A stretch of DNA of 64,000 bases from Microbacterium oxydans (GCF_026559675.1 NZ_CP092891.1:1426001-1490000); one strand, 5' to 3'; shown: positions 42,030 through 50,403, numbered from the stretch's first letter. Numbers and translations: made by a program. Notes: generated by a model from the sequence alone, not told the origin.

Positions 42030-44072
42030 TCAGAAGCGTCGACCTCCCGATCGGCGACTGGAGCCGCGAGAGCCCCCGCCGCCGCCGAAGCCGGAGCTGC
42101 GGAATCCGCCGCCACCGGAGGAGCGCCAGCCGCCGCTGCTGCTCCGGTGCGAGGAGCCTCCGCCGCCACCGCCGGCGAGCAATCCGCCGATGATGCCGCC
42201 GAGGATGTCGCCGCCGATTCCGGAGCCGCCGGACGAGGAGCCGGATCCGCCGAACAGCCCGCCCAGGCTGTCGTTCCCGTAGCCGGGCGGCTGGTAGGCC
42301 TGCATGTCGGCCTGGGCCGCGGAGGTGGCCTGCCCCGCCAGCGCGAGAGCCCGATTGGCCTCCGCCAGCGCGGCCTCCGGATCGTTCGCGCGCAGGTTCA
42401 GCGCCTGGTTCAGGCTGGCTTCGGCGTTGGCCAGACGCGTGCGCGCGGTGGAGCCCACGGTGCCGCGACGCGTCTCGATGAACTCCCGGGCGGCGCGGAT
42501 CTCCGAGTTCGCCTGCGCGAGGGTCTGCTCGAGCATCTGCTGCACACGGCGAGCCCGTTCGACGCCCTCCTTGCCCTGCGCGATCGCGGCATCGATCTGG
42601 GCGTTCGCGGCGGTGAGCGCTTCGAGTACCCGCTGCGGGTTGCGTGCGGACCCGGCGAGGTCGGACTGTGCGACCTGGAGCTGCTGGGCGGTCGTCGAGG
42701 CGGCTGCCGCGATCGAGCCGTCGGCATCGGGCAGCTGCTGAGCGGCGGCGAGGTCTCCCTGCAGCTCGGTGACGAGAGCCTGGGACTGCGCCTCGATCGC
42801 GGAGAGCTCGCTGCCGAGGGTCGTGACCGCCTGGGCGAGCTGCGCGGCCTGCGCCACGGACTGCTCCGCCGTGCGGATCGCGAAGGCCGCCTCACCGGAG
42901 CGGCCGGCCGCGATCGCCTGCGCCGCCGCGTCGATCGAGCGATCCGCGAGATCCGCGCGCTCACGGGCCTGAGCGGGGTTGTCCGCCACCATCGCGAGCG
43001 CCGCGGGGGCGTAGGTCGCAGAGAGCGCGGCGAGGGCCGGTGCGGCCGCGGCGAGGACGGGCTCCACCGCGGCACGCTCACCGCGGACGCGCTCCAGCTC
43101 CTGCGGGGCGTTCTGCTCCAGCTTGCGGAGGGCGTCGAACGCCTCGGTGTTGTCGTCCAGGACGTCGTCGATCTCGTCGGCGATCTGGATGATGCGGATG
43201 TGCCAGGCCCGACGGTCGTGGATCGTGTCCTCGATCTCGTCGTCGAGCTTCTGCTTGAGGTCGAACGCCTCCGCGATCTTGGCCTTGGCGGCATCGACGA
43301 CGCGCGTGAACTCCTCGGTCGCGCCCTCACCGAACTGAGCGACGGCGAAGCCGAGCTCCTCCTTGCTGGAGGTGATGGCGTCGTCGGCCTGCACGAGCGC
43401 GAGGCCCGCCTGCGTCTCGACCTGTTGGTCGGTGAGGGTGGAGAACGGGTCCGCCGGATCCGGCGTCTCGGGCATCGCGCCCCGCTCGCGGATCTCGGCC
43501 CTGCGGCGGGCGCGGCGCACGAGCGCGACGACGAGCCAGATGAGGAGTGCGGCGGCGATGACGCCGATCACGATCAGCGTGACTCTGAGGGCTCCGGCAC
43601 CTCCGTCGCCCTGGATCTCGTCCGCGGCGAGCGTGATCGCCCCGACCCAGTCGCCCTGGGCGGCGAGCGGGACCATCTTGTCCTCGATCGCGTCGAGCTG
43701 ATCGAAGCTCACCGGGCCGTCGGAGTTCGCGTGGATGAAGTAGTTGCGCCCGTCGACGGCGATCGCGAGGAGGTACTGATCCGTTCCGAGCCCGTTCGCC
43801 TGCGCGACCGTGTCGGCCCAGCCGACGCTGTCGCTCGGATTCGTGAAGTCGTCGACGAGGACGACGAACAGGTCGGCGCTCGAGTTGTCGGTCAGCTCCT
43901 GGAGCCGCGCTTCGACGGTGGCCTCGTCGTCGGCACTGAGCACGCCGGCCTGATCGGTGACGTACCCGGCGTCGAGGGTGACCGGATCGGTGGCGGAGGC
44001 CGCGGAGGCGGTGAACGCTCCGGCGACTGCGGCCAGCGTGAGGGCGGCCAGCGCCAGCCACCGTTTCGTCAT
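42030..44072 (-). CDS. TPM-domain membrane protein with long coiled-coil region and Gly/Ser-rich tail
   Basis: Envelope protein of 680 residues from ATG 44072. A signal peptide (KRWLALAALTLAAVAGAFTASAASA) is followed by a TPM phosphatase-like domain (about 30-160, YVTDQAGVLSADD, LFVVLVDDF), then a membrane helix (VTLIVIGVIAAALLIWLVVALV), about 400 residues of Ala/Gln/Glu-rich coiled coil, and a Gly/Ser/Arg-rich C-terminus. TPM proteins occur with PspA in several actinobacteria; here PspA is encoded directly downstream. The coiled coil would be cytosolic and could dock PspA. Start ATG follows GGAGGGAAC; a TAGACT box lies at 44111-44116. Confidence 0.85.
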   Translation of the reverse strand: MTKRWLALAALTLAAVAGAFTASAASATDPVTLDAGYVTDQAGVLSADDEATVEARLQELTDNSSADLFVVLVDDFTNPSDSVGWADTVAQANGLGTDQYLLAIAVDGRNYFIHANSDGPVSFDQLDAIEDKMVPLAAQGDWVGAITLAADEIQGDGGAGALRVTLIVIGVIAAALLIWLVVALVRRARRRAEIRERGAMPETPDPADPFSTLTDQQVETQAGLALVQADDAITSSKEELGFAVAQFGEGATEEFTRVVDAAKAKIAEAFDLKQKLDDEIEDTIHDRRAWHIRIIQIADEIDDVLDDNTEAFDALRKLEQNAPQELERVRGERAAVEPVLAAAAPALAALSATYAPAALAMVADNPAQARERADLADRSIDAAAQAIAAGRSGEAAFAIRTAEQSVAQAAQLAQAVTTLGSELSAIEAQSQALVTELQGDLAAAQQLPDADGSIAAAASTTAQQLQVAQSDLAGSARNPQRVLEALTAANAQIDAAIAQGKEGVERARRVQQMLEQTLAQANSEIRAAREFIETRRGTVGSTARTRLANAEASLNQALNLRANDPEAALAEANRALALAGQATSAAQADMQAYQPPGYGNDSLGGLFGGSGSSSGGSGIGGDILGGIIGGLLAGGGGGGSSHRSSSGGWRSSGGGGFRSSGFGGGGGSRGSSRRSGGRRF

Positions 44073-44110
44073 CGTGTTCCCTCCGACCGGCAGCCGAGCC
44101 CCATGCCATG

Positions 44111-44116
44111 AGTCTA
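44111..44116 (-). promoter_or_regulatory. -10 box (TAGACT) of the TPM-pspA operon
   Basis: TAGACT on the minus strand lies 38 bases before ATG 44072, back to back with the DUF3097 promoter. Confidence 0.45.
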
Positions 44117-44181
44117 TGCACAGAGCCCGACACGCGACAGCATCAGAGGCGGGTTCGCCGTTCGCCCTGAGCGGAGACACA

Positions 44182-44187
44182 TACGCT
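44182..44187 (+). promoter_or_regulatory. -10 box (TACGCT) of the DUF3097 gene, predicted leaderless
   Basis: TACGCT is followed by seven bases (GGATGGC) and the ATG at 44195. Confidence 0.5.
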
Positions 44188-44194
44188 GGATGGC

Positions 44195-45034
44195 ATGGAC
44201 GACATGTACGGAGCGGATGTGCTGGCGACCGGCTGGCGCGAGCGCGGTGCGAAGCAGGTGCCGCAGATCGCGGCGGAGACGGATCTCGTCGTCGAGGTCG
44301 CGGACGACGGCTTCTGCGGCGCGGTCACCCGCGTGCAGGGCGGCAACGTCGAGCTGGAGGACCGGGTGGGCCGCCGTCGGCTGTTCCCGCTCGGCGGAGG
44401 CTTCCTCATCGACGGGGCTCCGGTCCGCCTCGTCCCGCCCGCTGCGAGGGAACAGGGTCCGCGCCGCACGGCCTCCGGGTCCTTCGTCGTCGCCGATCAG
44501 CGGGCGCGGGTCGCCCTGCCCAGCCGCATCCTCGTCGAGGGCAAGCACGACGCCGAGCTCGTCGAGAAGGTCTGGGGCGCGGATCTCCGCGTCGAGGGCG
44601 TCGTCGTCGAGTTCCTCCAGGGCGTCGATCTGCTCGATGAGCTGCTCGCCGCCGAGCCGCCGAGCGCGACACGGCGCTACGGCGTGCTCGTGGACCACCT
44701 CGTCCCCGGGTCGAAGGAGTCGCGGATCGCGGAGGCGGTCGCCCGCGGTCCGCACGGCCGCCACATCCGCATCGTCGGACACCCGTTCGTCGACGTCTGG
44801 CAGTGCGTGACGCCGCGCGCCCTCGGCATCGCGAAGTGGCCCGAGATCCCGCGCGGAACCGACTGGAAGACGGGCATCTGCCAGGCGTTCGGCTGGCCGT
44901 ACGAGACGCAGGGCGACACCGGGCGGGCGTGGCAGCACATCCTCTCCAAGGTGACGACCTATCGGGACCTGGAGCCCGCGCTGCTCGGTCGGGTGGAAGA
45001 GCTCATCGACTTCGTGACGGCCCCGCCGGCCTGA
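44195..45034 (+). CDS. DUF3097-family protein with TOPRIM-like signature
   Basis: Conserved actinobacterial protein of 279 residues. Positions 112-128 (ILVEGKHDAELVEKVWG) match the first TOPRIM motif (E115, then KxD), and 164-178 (VLVDHLVPGSKESRI) resembles the DxD/GxK second motif of primase- and RNase M5-type TOPRIM domains, with His in place of the middle residue. A small beta-rich domain (1-100) precedes. This would place it among nucleic-acid-processing enzymes, but function is unreported as far as I know. trmB follows 52 bases later. Confidence 0.82.
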   Translation: MDDMYGADVLATGWRERGAKQVPQIAAETDLVVEVADDGFCGAVTRVQGGNVELEDRVGRRRLFPLGGGFLIDGAPVRLVPPAAREQGPRRTASGSFVVADQRARVALPSRILVEGKHDAELVEKVWGADLRVEGVVVEFLQGVDLLDELLAAEPPSATRRYGVLVDHLVPGSKESRIAEAVARGPHGRHIRIVGHPFVDVWQCVTPRALGIAKWPEIPRGTDWKTGICQAFGWPYETQGDTGRAWQHILSKVTTYRDLEPALLGRVEELIDFVTAPPA

Positions 45035-45073
45035 CGCGGGTCTGCACGCGCGGAACGCGGCGGGCCCGGCGGC

Positions 45074-45079
45074 TACCCT
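45074..45079 (+). promoter_or_regulatory. -10 box (TACCCT) of trmB, predicted leaderless
   Basis: TACCCT is followed by seven bases (GGAACAC) and the ATG at 45087. Confidence 0.5.
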
Positions 45080-45086
45080 GGAACAC

Positions 45087-45812
45087 ATGCCCGAACCCCG
45101 TACCTTCCGAGACGAGCCGGTGTCTTTCGTGCGCCGCAGCGGCCGGATGTCCGACGCGCAGGAGCGCGCCTTCACCGAGCTCGGCCCGCACTATCTGCTC
45201 GACGTCCCGCGCGACGTCGCCTGGACCTCGGTGCACCCGGAGGCGCGCCTGGACCCGGCAACCGAGTACGGACGCGACGCCGACCTCTACGTGGAGATCG
45301 GATCCGGCCAGGGGCACGCGATCGTGGCCGCGGCCTCCGCGCGCCCCGACGACGACTTCCTCGCCGTGGAGGTGTTCCGCGCCGGCCTCGCGCGGACGAT
45401 GCTCGACGCCGATCGGGAGGGCGCCCGCAACCTGCGCGTGGTCGAGGCGAACGCCCCCGAGGTGCTCTCGTCGTACCTGCCCGAAGCCGCGGCTCGCGAG
45501 GTGTGGATCTTCTTCCCCGACCCGTGGCACAAGAAGAAGCACACCAAGCGACGCCTGGTGCGGCAGGGGTTCGGCGACACCGCGGCACGGGCGCTGCGCG
45601 ACGGCGGGCTCCTCCGCCTCGCCACCGACTGGGAGGACTACGCGCTGCAGATGCGCGAGGTGCTCGACGCCGAGCCGCTGTTCGAGCGCGCGTTCGAGGG
45701 GGAGTGGGCGGAACGCTTCGACGGACGCGTCATGACCGCGTTCGAGCGCAAGGGCATCGCGAAGGGACGCGACATCCGCGATCTGGTCTATCGGCGCAGG
45801 GCTCGCGCGTGA
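45087..45812 (+). CDS. trmB: tRNA (guanine-N7)-methyltransferase
   Basis: SAM-dependent enzyme (241 residues) that makes m7G46 in tRNA variable loops. SAM motif I is VEIGSGQGHAIV near residue 71, followed by LAVEVFRAGL. The diagnostic FPDPWHKKKHTKRRLV near 143-158 holds the catalytic Asp and the tRNA-contact basic run. The N-terminus (VSFVRRSGRMSDAQERAF) also fits TrmB. It overlaps the CPBP-like gene by GTGA. Confidence 0.94.
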   Translation: MPEPRTFRDEPVSFVRRSGRMSDAQERAFTELGPHYLLDVPRDVAWTSVHPEARLDPATEYGRDADLYVEIGSGQGHAIVAAASARPDDDFLAVEVFRAGLARTMLDADREGARNLRVVEANAPEVLSSYLPEAAAREVWIFFPDPWHKKKHTKRRLVRQGFGDTAARALRDGGLLRLATDWEDYALQMREVLDAEPLFERAFEGEWAERFDGRVMTAFERKGIAKGRDIRDLVYRRRARA

Positions 45813-46696
45813 CCGACGTGCGGCGCGTCACGCCGCTGCGGGTGGGCATCGCGCCCGCCGTGCTCGTGTGCGCCGCTGCTCCGGCCTTCTTCGTGCTGGA
45901 GATCCCGTGGCTGGGCTGGCTGCTGCTCGCTCTCGGGGTCGGGTCCGCCTGGCTGATCGAGCGGGGCCGGAACGTCGAGGATCAGGTGGTGCGCGTCGGG
46001 GCGCAGCGTGACACGGCCTCGGTGGTCGGTGTGCGCCCACCGTCGCTCACCCGCGACCTCTCGCTGATCGCCATCGGCATGCTGATCGTCAGTGTCATCC
46101 CGCTCGCCGCCGAGCTGGACAACCTCGCGATGCTGCGCTTCACGCTCGCGCTCGGCGGCGCCGTGGCGGTGCCGTACGTCGTCTCGCGGTTCGTGTATCG
46201 CGACCGGGCGATCGGCTTCCCGTGGCGTACGCACCGTCGCTGGGGCCGGTTGCAGTGGGGATGGCTCGTGGCGGTACTGGTGCTGGGCTGGCTGATCCTG
46301 CCGTTCTACTTCATCACCAGCGGCGTCTATCAGAACTGGCCGGTGGTCGACACGCCGGAGCTGATCGCCCGGCTCTTCGTCGGCGTCGGCGCGGTCGGCA
46401 TCTGGGACGAGCTGTTCTTCATCTGCACGGTGTTCGCGCTGCTGCGCCGTCACTTCCCGGATCTGGTCGCGAACCTGCTGCAGGCCATCGTGTTCGTCTC
46501 GTTCCTCTGGGAGCTGGGCTATCGCGAGTGGGGACCTCTGCTCACGATCCCGTTCGCCCTGCTGCAGGGCTACATCTTCCTCCGCACGCACTCGCTCGCC
46601 TACGTCGTCACGGTGCACCTGCTGTTCGACGCCGTGGTGTTCGCCGTGCTCGTGCACGCGCACAATCCCGGGCTGCTGCCGATCTTCCTCGTCTGA
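45809..46696 (+). CDS. CPBP-family-like intramembrane protein with degenerate active site
   Basis: Membrane protein of 295 residues with about eight hydrophobic segments, coupled to trmB (GTG 45809). It resembles the CPBP (CAAX protease and bacteriocin-processing) family: a GIWDELFFICTVFALLRR segment stands where the EExxxR motif should be, and HLLFDAVVFAVL near the end resembles the HxxxD/N motif. The first Glu of EE is replaced by Asp and the Arg is displaced, so protease activity is doubtful. Could act as a non-catalytic membrane scaffold. Confidence 0.6.
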   Translation: MTDVRRVTPLRVGIAPAVLVCAAAPAFFVLEIPWLGWLLLALGVGSAWLIERGRNVEDQVVRVGAQRDTASVVGVRPPSLTRDLSLIAIGMLIVSVIPLAAELDNLAMLRFTLALGGAVAVPYVVSRFVYRDRAIGFPWRTHRRWGRLQWGWLVAVLVLGWLILPFYFITSGVYQNWPVVDTPELIARLFVGVGAVGIWDELFFICTVFALLRRHFPDLVANLLQAIVFVSFLWELGYREWGPLLTIPFALLQGYIFLRTHSLAYVVTVHLLFDAVVFAVLVHAHNPGLLPIFLV

Positions 46697-46752
46697 GTGC
46701 TCCGGCCGCGTCCGGCTTGCCCCGCGACCCCGGTGAACGGGAGAATCAGCCC

Positions 46753-47145
46753 ATGCTCATCGTCGGTCTCGTCCTCGCCGCAGCGGCCGCTGCGTTCCAC
46801 GTCTTCATCTTCGCGCTCGAGTCGCTGCGATGGACCGACCCGGAGACGAGGAAGATCTTCGGTCTCGCCAGTGAGGCGGATGCGATCACGATGAAGCAGC
46901 TCGCCTTCAACCAGGGCTTCTACAACCTCTTCCTGGCGCTCACGACCCTGCTCGGCATCGGTCTGGTGATCGTGGGGGCGCAGACGGTCGGCCTGACCCT
47001 GGTGTTCGCAGGCACGGCCATGATGTTCGCCGCCGCCCTCGTCCTGGTGCTGTCGGACCGCTCGAAGGCTCGCGCCGCGCTGATGCAGGGGACGCTCCCG
47101 CTGCTCGCGCTGATCGCCACCGGCATCGGCGTCGCCATCGCCTGA
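46753..47145 (+). CDS. DUF1304-family membrane protein
   Basis: Four-helix membrane protein of 130 residues. The pattern HVFIFALESLRWTDPETRKIFG and LAFNQGFYNLFLAL is characteristic of DUF1304, a family of unknown function. ATG 46753 follows GGTGAACGGGAGAATC. It stands between the CPBP-like gene and dinB. Confidence 0.85.
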   Translation: MLIVGLVLAAAAAAFHVFIFALESLRWTDPETRKIFGLASEADAITMKQLAFNQGFYNLFLALTTLLGIGLVIVGAQTVGLTLVFAGTAMMFAAALVLVLSDRSKARAALMQGTLPLLALIATGIGVAIA

Positions 47146-47190
47146 CGGTCATGGGGTGACATCCGCCCCCGCAGCAGTCACACTCTTTGC

Positions 47191-48267
47191 ATGGCCGACT
47201 GGGTGCTGCACGTGGACATGGACCAGTTCATCGCCGCCGTCGAGGTCCTGCGTCGCCCGGAGCTCGCCGGTCTCCCGGTGATCGTCGGCGGTCGCGGTGA
47301 CCCGACCGAGCGCGCCGTCGTGTCGACCGCCTCGTACGAAGCGCGCAAGTTCGGGATCGGCTCGGGGATGCCCCTCAAGATCGCGGCTCGCAAGGCGCCG
47401 GAGGACGCGGTGTTCCTGCCCGTCGACCACGAGGCCTATGCGGTCGCCTCGGGGGACGTGATGGCGGCGCTCCGAGCGCTGCCCGAGGTCGTGCTCGAAG
47501 TGGTCGGATGGGACGAGTGCTTCCTGGGCGTCACGACGGATGATCCGGAGGGTGTCGCCCGCCGCGCCCAGGCCGCCGTGCTCGCCGCGACCGAGCTGCA
47601 CTGCTCGGTCGGCATCGGCGACAACAAGGTGCGCGCCAAGATCGCGACCGAGTTCGGCAAGCCCCGGGGGATCTTCCGGCTCACGGCGGAGAACTGGTTC
47701 GAGGTCATGGGCGACAAGCCGACCCGCGACCTCTGGGGCGTGGGCTCGAAGGTGCAGAAGCGTCTGGCCGCGCACGGCATCGAGACCGTGCGCGAACTCG
47801 CCGATGCCGACGAGGAGGCGCTCGTCGCGGAGTTCGGCCCGCGGATGGGCGTCTGGTACCACGGCCTGGGATCCGGGATCGGGCCGAGCACCGTGGACGA
47901 CACGCCCTGGGTCGCCCGCAGTCACAGCCGGGAGACGACCTATCAGCAGAACCTCACGACGCCGTCGCAGGTCCAGGGTGCGATCCGGGAGCTCGCCGTC
48001 CAGGCCTTCGACGACTGCAGCGCTGAAGGTAGGCCGGTCGTGCGCGTGCACCTGAAGGTGCGGTACGCCCCGTTCGACACCAAGACGATCGGACGGAAGC
48101 TGCCGCGTCCGACCGAGGACCGCGAGGAGTTCGTCGCCGCGGCACTCGCGCTGGGGACGACGCTCGACCCGGAGCGTGAGGTCCGGCTGCTCGGTGTGCG
48201 CGCGGAGATGACGATGCCGGATGACGCGGACGGCGCCGAGCGGACGCCGGTGCGCGGACGGATCTGA
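47191..48267 (+). CDS. dinB: Y-family DNA polymerase, DinB2-like (DNA polymerase IV)
   Basis: Translesion polymerase of 358 residues. Catalytic carboxylates are D9 and D11 in HVDMDQFIAAVE, and the second site is VVGWDECFLGV (the SIDE motif of other DinBs is GWDE here). Thumb and little-finger regions follow (WGVGSKVQKRLAAHGIETV, RSHSRETTYQQ). The steric-gate residue after F13 is Ile14 instead of the aromatic F/Y found in classic DinB. Mycobacterium smegmatis DinB2 has Leu at that position and incorporates ribonucleotides readily. No clear LexA site is visible upstream. Confidence 0.92.
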   Translation: MADWVLHVDMDQFIAAVEVLRRPELAGLPVIVGGRGDPTERAVVSTASYEARKFGIGSGMPLKIAARKAPEDAVFLPVDHEAYAVASGDVMAALRALPEVVLEVVGWDECFLGVTTDDPEGVARRAQAAVLAATELHCSVGIGDNKVRAKIATEFGKPRGIFRLTAENWFEVMGDKPTRDLWGVGSKVQKRLAAHGIETVRELADADEEALVAEFGPRMGVWYHGLGSGIGPSTVDDTPWVARSHSRETTYQQNLTTPSQVQGAIRELAVQAFDDCSAEGRPVVRVHLKVRYAPFDTKTIGRKLPRPTEDREEFVAAALALGTTLDPEREVRLLGVRAEMTMPDDADGAERTPVRGRI

Positions 48268-48279
48268 GTCCGCCGGCCC

Positions 48280-48681
48280 TCAGTCGCGGATGACGGCAGC
48301 GACCGCGCTCACCTCGATGAGGGCGCCGGGGACGCCCAGCCCCGCCACGATCGCCGCGGTCACGAGGGGCGGGGCGCCTTCGCGCGCCAGCCTCGACGCG
48401 ACCGCGCCGTAGGCCGCGCGAAGATCCGCCTCCTGATGGATGAGGACGGTCCAGCTGACCACGTCGTCGAGGCCGGCCCCGGCGGATTCGAGAGCGATGC
48501 GGGCGTTCTCCACGGCGCGCAGCGACTGCTCGCCGGCGTCCGCGGAGACGACCTTCCCGGTCTCGTCGATGCCGTTCTGGCCTCCGACGTAGATCGTCGT
48601 GGCGCCGGGAGGCACGACGGCGACGTGGCTGAATGCGGGGCTCACGACGAGTCCCTCGGGCTGAGCGAGTGTGATCTCCAT
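48280..48681 (-). CDS. RidA/YjgF-family protein
   Basis: Small trimer-forming enzyme family (133 residues) that deaminates reactive enamine/imine intermediates. It contains TIYVGGQNGIDETGKVVS, SLRAVENARIALESAGAGLDDVVSWTV and GALIEVSAVAAV. The catalytic Arg of archetypal RidA (about 105 in the E. coli protein) is not evident in VPGALIEVSAVA, so it belongs to a RidA-like subfamily rather than RidA proper. It is third in a marR / quinone reductase / ridA-like run. Confidence 0.8.
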   Translation of the reverse strand: MEITLAQPEGLVVSPAFSHVAVVPPGATTIYVGGQNGIDETGKVVSADAGEQSLRAVENARIALESAGAGLDDVVSWTVLIHQEADLRAAYGAVASRLAREGAPPLVTAAIVAGLGVPGALIEVSAVAAVIRD

Positions 48682-48746
48682 GCCCACACTCTGCACCCGG
48701 GGGCGGACATCGGGAACCCCTGCCCGGCCCCGGGCGGAATGCGGGA

Positions 48747-49724
48747 TCAGAACCGGAGGAGCACCTTGCCGACGCGTCCGGGGGTGCTGCTCGCCTGGAC
48801 CGCCGCACGGATGTCGGCGGCGTCGAACACACCGGCGACGGGAAGGGTCAGGGTGCCGTCGCCCAGGCGCTGGAACAGCTCGCCGAACAGGGCGCTGCGC
48901 GTCGAGGCGTCGAGCTGCGGGATCACCTTGCTGCCCCAGAACCCCTTCACGGTGGCCTGCTTGAAGATGACGTCGGAGGAGGCGATCTCCATCGTGGGCG
49001 AGTCCATCGCGCCGAAGGCGACCAGCGTTCCTCCCTCGGCGAGGAGCGAGAGGACCTGGCCGGCCGATGCACCGCCGACGGAGTCGACGCCCGCGACGAT
49101 CGGTGCCCCGCCCGTGAACGCGTCGACCTGTTCCCGCCAGTCGTCCTGATCGGTGGCGACGACACCGTCGATGCCCTGCTCGCGGAGTTCTTCGACGCCC
49201 GCGGTGCGGCGGACGAGCCCGAGGACCTTGACCCCGCGCGCCGCTCCGAGCTGCGCGAGCATGCGTCCCACGGCCCCGTTGGCGGCGTTCTGCACGATCC
49301 AGTCGCCCTCCTTCACGTCGAGGAAGTCCAGCAGCGTGATCGTGCTGAAGGGCATCGAGACCAGCTGCGCGGCCGTCTCGTCCGGGATCGCGTCGGGTAC
49401 CGGGACCAGGCCGGCGGCGTTCGTCACGAGGTACTCGGCCCACGCGCCGAACGTGCCGCCCGTGGCGACCCGCTGTCCGACCGAGAGGTGCTCGACGCCC
49501 GCCCCGACGGCGTCGACGACACCGAGGGCTTCCGTGCCCGACGGCGCGGGCAGCTCGGGCTTGAATCCGTAGGTGCCGCGGACGGTCCACAGGTCGTGGT
49601 TGTGGATGGGGGAGAGCACGACCCGCAGGCGGACCTGGCCCGCTCCGGGCTCGGGGACGGGACGGTCCTCGACGCGGAGGACCTGCTCCGGCTCGCCGAA
49701 GGCGGGGTGGATGAGTGCGCGCAT
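48747..49724 (-). CDS. zinc-type alcohol dehydrogenase-like / quinone oxidoreductase
   Basis: MDR-superfamily reductase of 325 residues. The N-terminal GroES-like domain has VLSPIHNHDLWTVRGTYGFKPELPAPSGTEALGVVDAVG, and the nucleotide-binding domain has VQNAANGAVGRMLAQLGAARGVKVLGL. Zinc ligands are not retained, as in NADPH:quinone reductases. It starts 22 bases after the marR stop, so it is the probable regulatory target of the MarR protein. Confidence 0.87.
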   Translation of the reverse strand: MRALIHPAFGEPEQVLRVEDRPVPEPGAGQVRLRVVLSPIHNHDLWTVRGTYGFKPELPAPSGTEALGVVDAVGAGVEHLSVGQRVATGGTFGAWAEYLVTNAAGLVPVPDAIPDETAAQLVSMPFSTITLLDFLDVKEGDWIVQNAANGAVGRMLAQLGAARGVKVLGLVRRTAGVEELREQGIDGVVATDQDDWREQVDAFTGGAPIVAGVDSVGGASAGQVLSLLAEGGTLVAFGAMDSPTMEIASSDVIFKQATVKGFWGSKVIPQLDASTRSALFGELFQRLGDGTLTLPVAGVFDAADIRAAVQASSTPGRVGKVLLRF

Positions 49725-49746
49725 GGGGTGGGTTCCTGTTCTGTCG

Positions 49747-50214
49747 TCAGTGGGTGCCGTCGCCGCGCGCGATCGCGCCGAGCTCGGCGGTCTCGCGCTG
49801 GAGGCGGTCGGTGATGTCCTGCAGCTCGGCGATCAGTCGGCGCCGCTGCTCGTCGTCGTGGAGGCCGGCGACCTCCGCGATCCGGGAGTGGATCGGGGCG
49901 ACCTCGGAGCGGAGCTCCTGGCCCCGCTCGGTCAGGCGTACCGTGACGACCCGCTCGTCGGCGCCGTCGCGGGCTTTGGAGACCAGGCCGCTCTGCTCGA
50001 GCCGACGGATGAGGGGGGAGAGGGTGCCGGAGTCGAGGCGCATCAGCGCCCCGAGCGAGCCCACCGTCTGATCGCCCTCGAGCCAGAGCGCGGCGAGCAC
50101 CAGGTACTGGGGGTATGTCAGCCCCCAGGGCGCGAGCAGCGCCCGATACGCCTGCGTCGTGGCGCGGGCGGCGGAGTACAGCGAGAAGCACACCATCTCT
50201 TCGGTCACGGCCAC
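49747..50214 (-). CDS. MarR-family transcriptional regulator
   Basis: Winged-helix repressor of 155 residues. It contains LTYPQYLVLAALWLEGD, the recognition region TVGSLGALMRLDSGTLSPLIRRLEQSGLV and the wing RDGADERVVTVRLTERG. The N-terminus (EEMVCFSLYSAARATTQAYRALL) and the near-Cys11 position recall OhrR-type redox-sensing members, where a Cys in that place is oxidised by organic peroxides. A perfect palindrome lies 24 bases before the start. It heads the operon with the quinone reductase and RidA-like genes. Confidence 0.9.
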   Translation of the reverse strand: MAVTEEMVCFSLYSAARATTQAYRALLAPWGLTYPQYLVLAALWLEGDQTVGSLGALMRLDSGTLSPLIRRLEQSGLVSKARDGADERVVTVRLTERGQELRSEVAPIHSRIAEVAGLHDDEQRRRLIAELQDITDRLQRETAELGAIARGDGTH

Positions 50215-50237
50215 GGGTCAAGGATTGCACACGATTG

Positions 50238-50251
50238 AGTTGTGCACAACT
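50238..50251. promoter_or_regulatory. perfect 14-base palindrome, probable MarR operator
   Basis: AGTTGTGCACAACT is fully symmetric and flanked by near-symmetric TTG and TAA. It lies 24 bases before the marR start in the gap towards the SulP gene. The position fits autoregulation. Confidence 0.6.
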
Positions 50252-50363
50252 TAAATTCCGACGACGATCGGAGTGTCGAGCGGGTGGCCCCACGGGCGAG
50301 TTCACCAGGGTGAGCCCACCCGTCGCGGGTGAGGGACGCCGTCACCCGACGCTCGCGCCGCAG

Positions 50364-50369
50364 TACGCT
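50364..50369 (+). promoter_or_regulatory. candidate -10 box (TACGCT) of the SulP gene
   Basis: TACGCT lies 34 bases before GTG 50404, giving a leader with a strong ribosome-binding site. Confidence 0.35.
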
Positions 50370-50403
50370 CGGGCCAACCGATCACCGGAGGCAGGAGGGC
50401 GCC

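Noticed and set aside
47140..47191. A LexA box before dinB
   Set aside because: No GAAC-N4-GTTC-like element is present in the short gap, so SOS control is not supported from this site.
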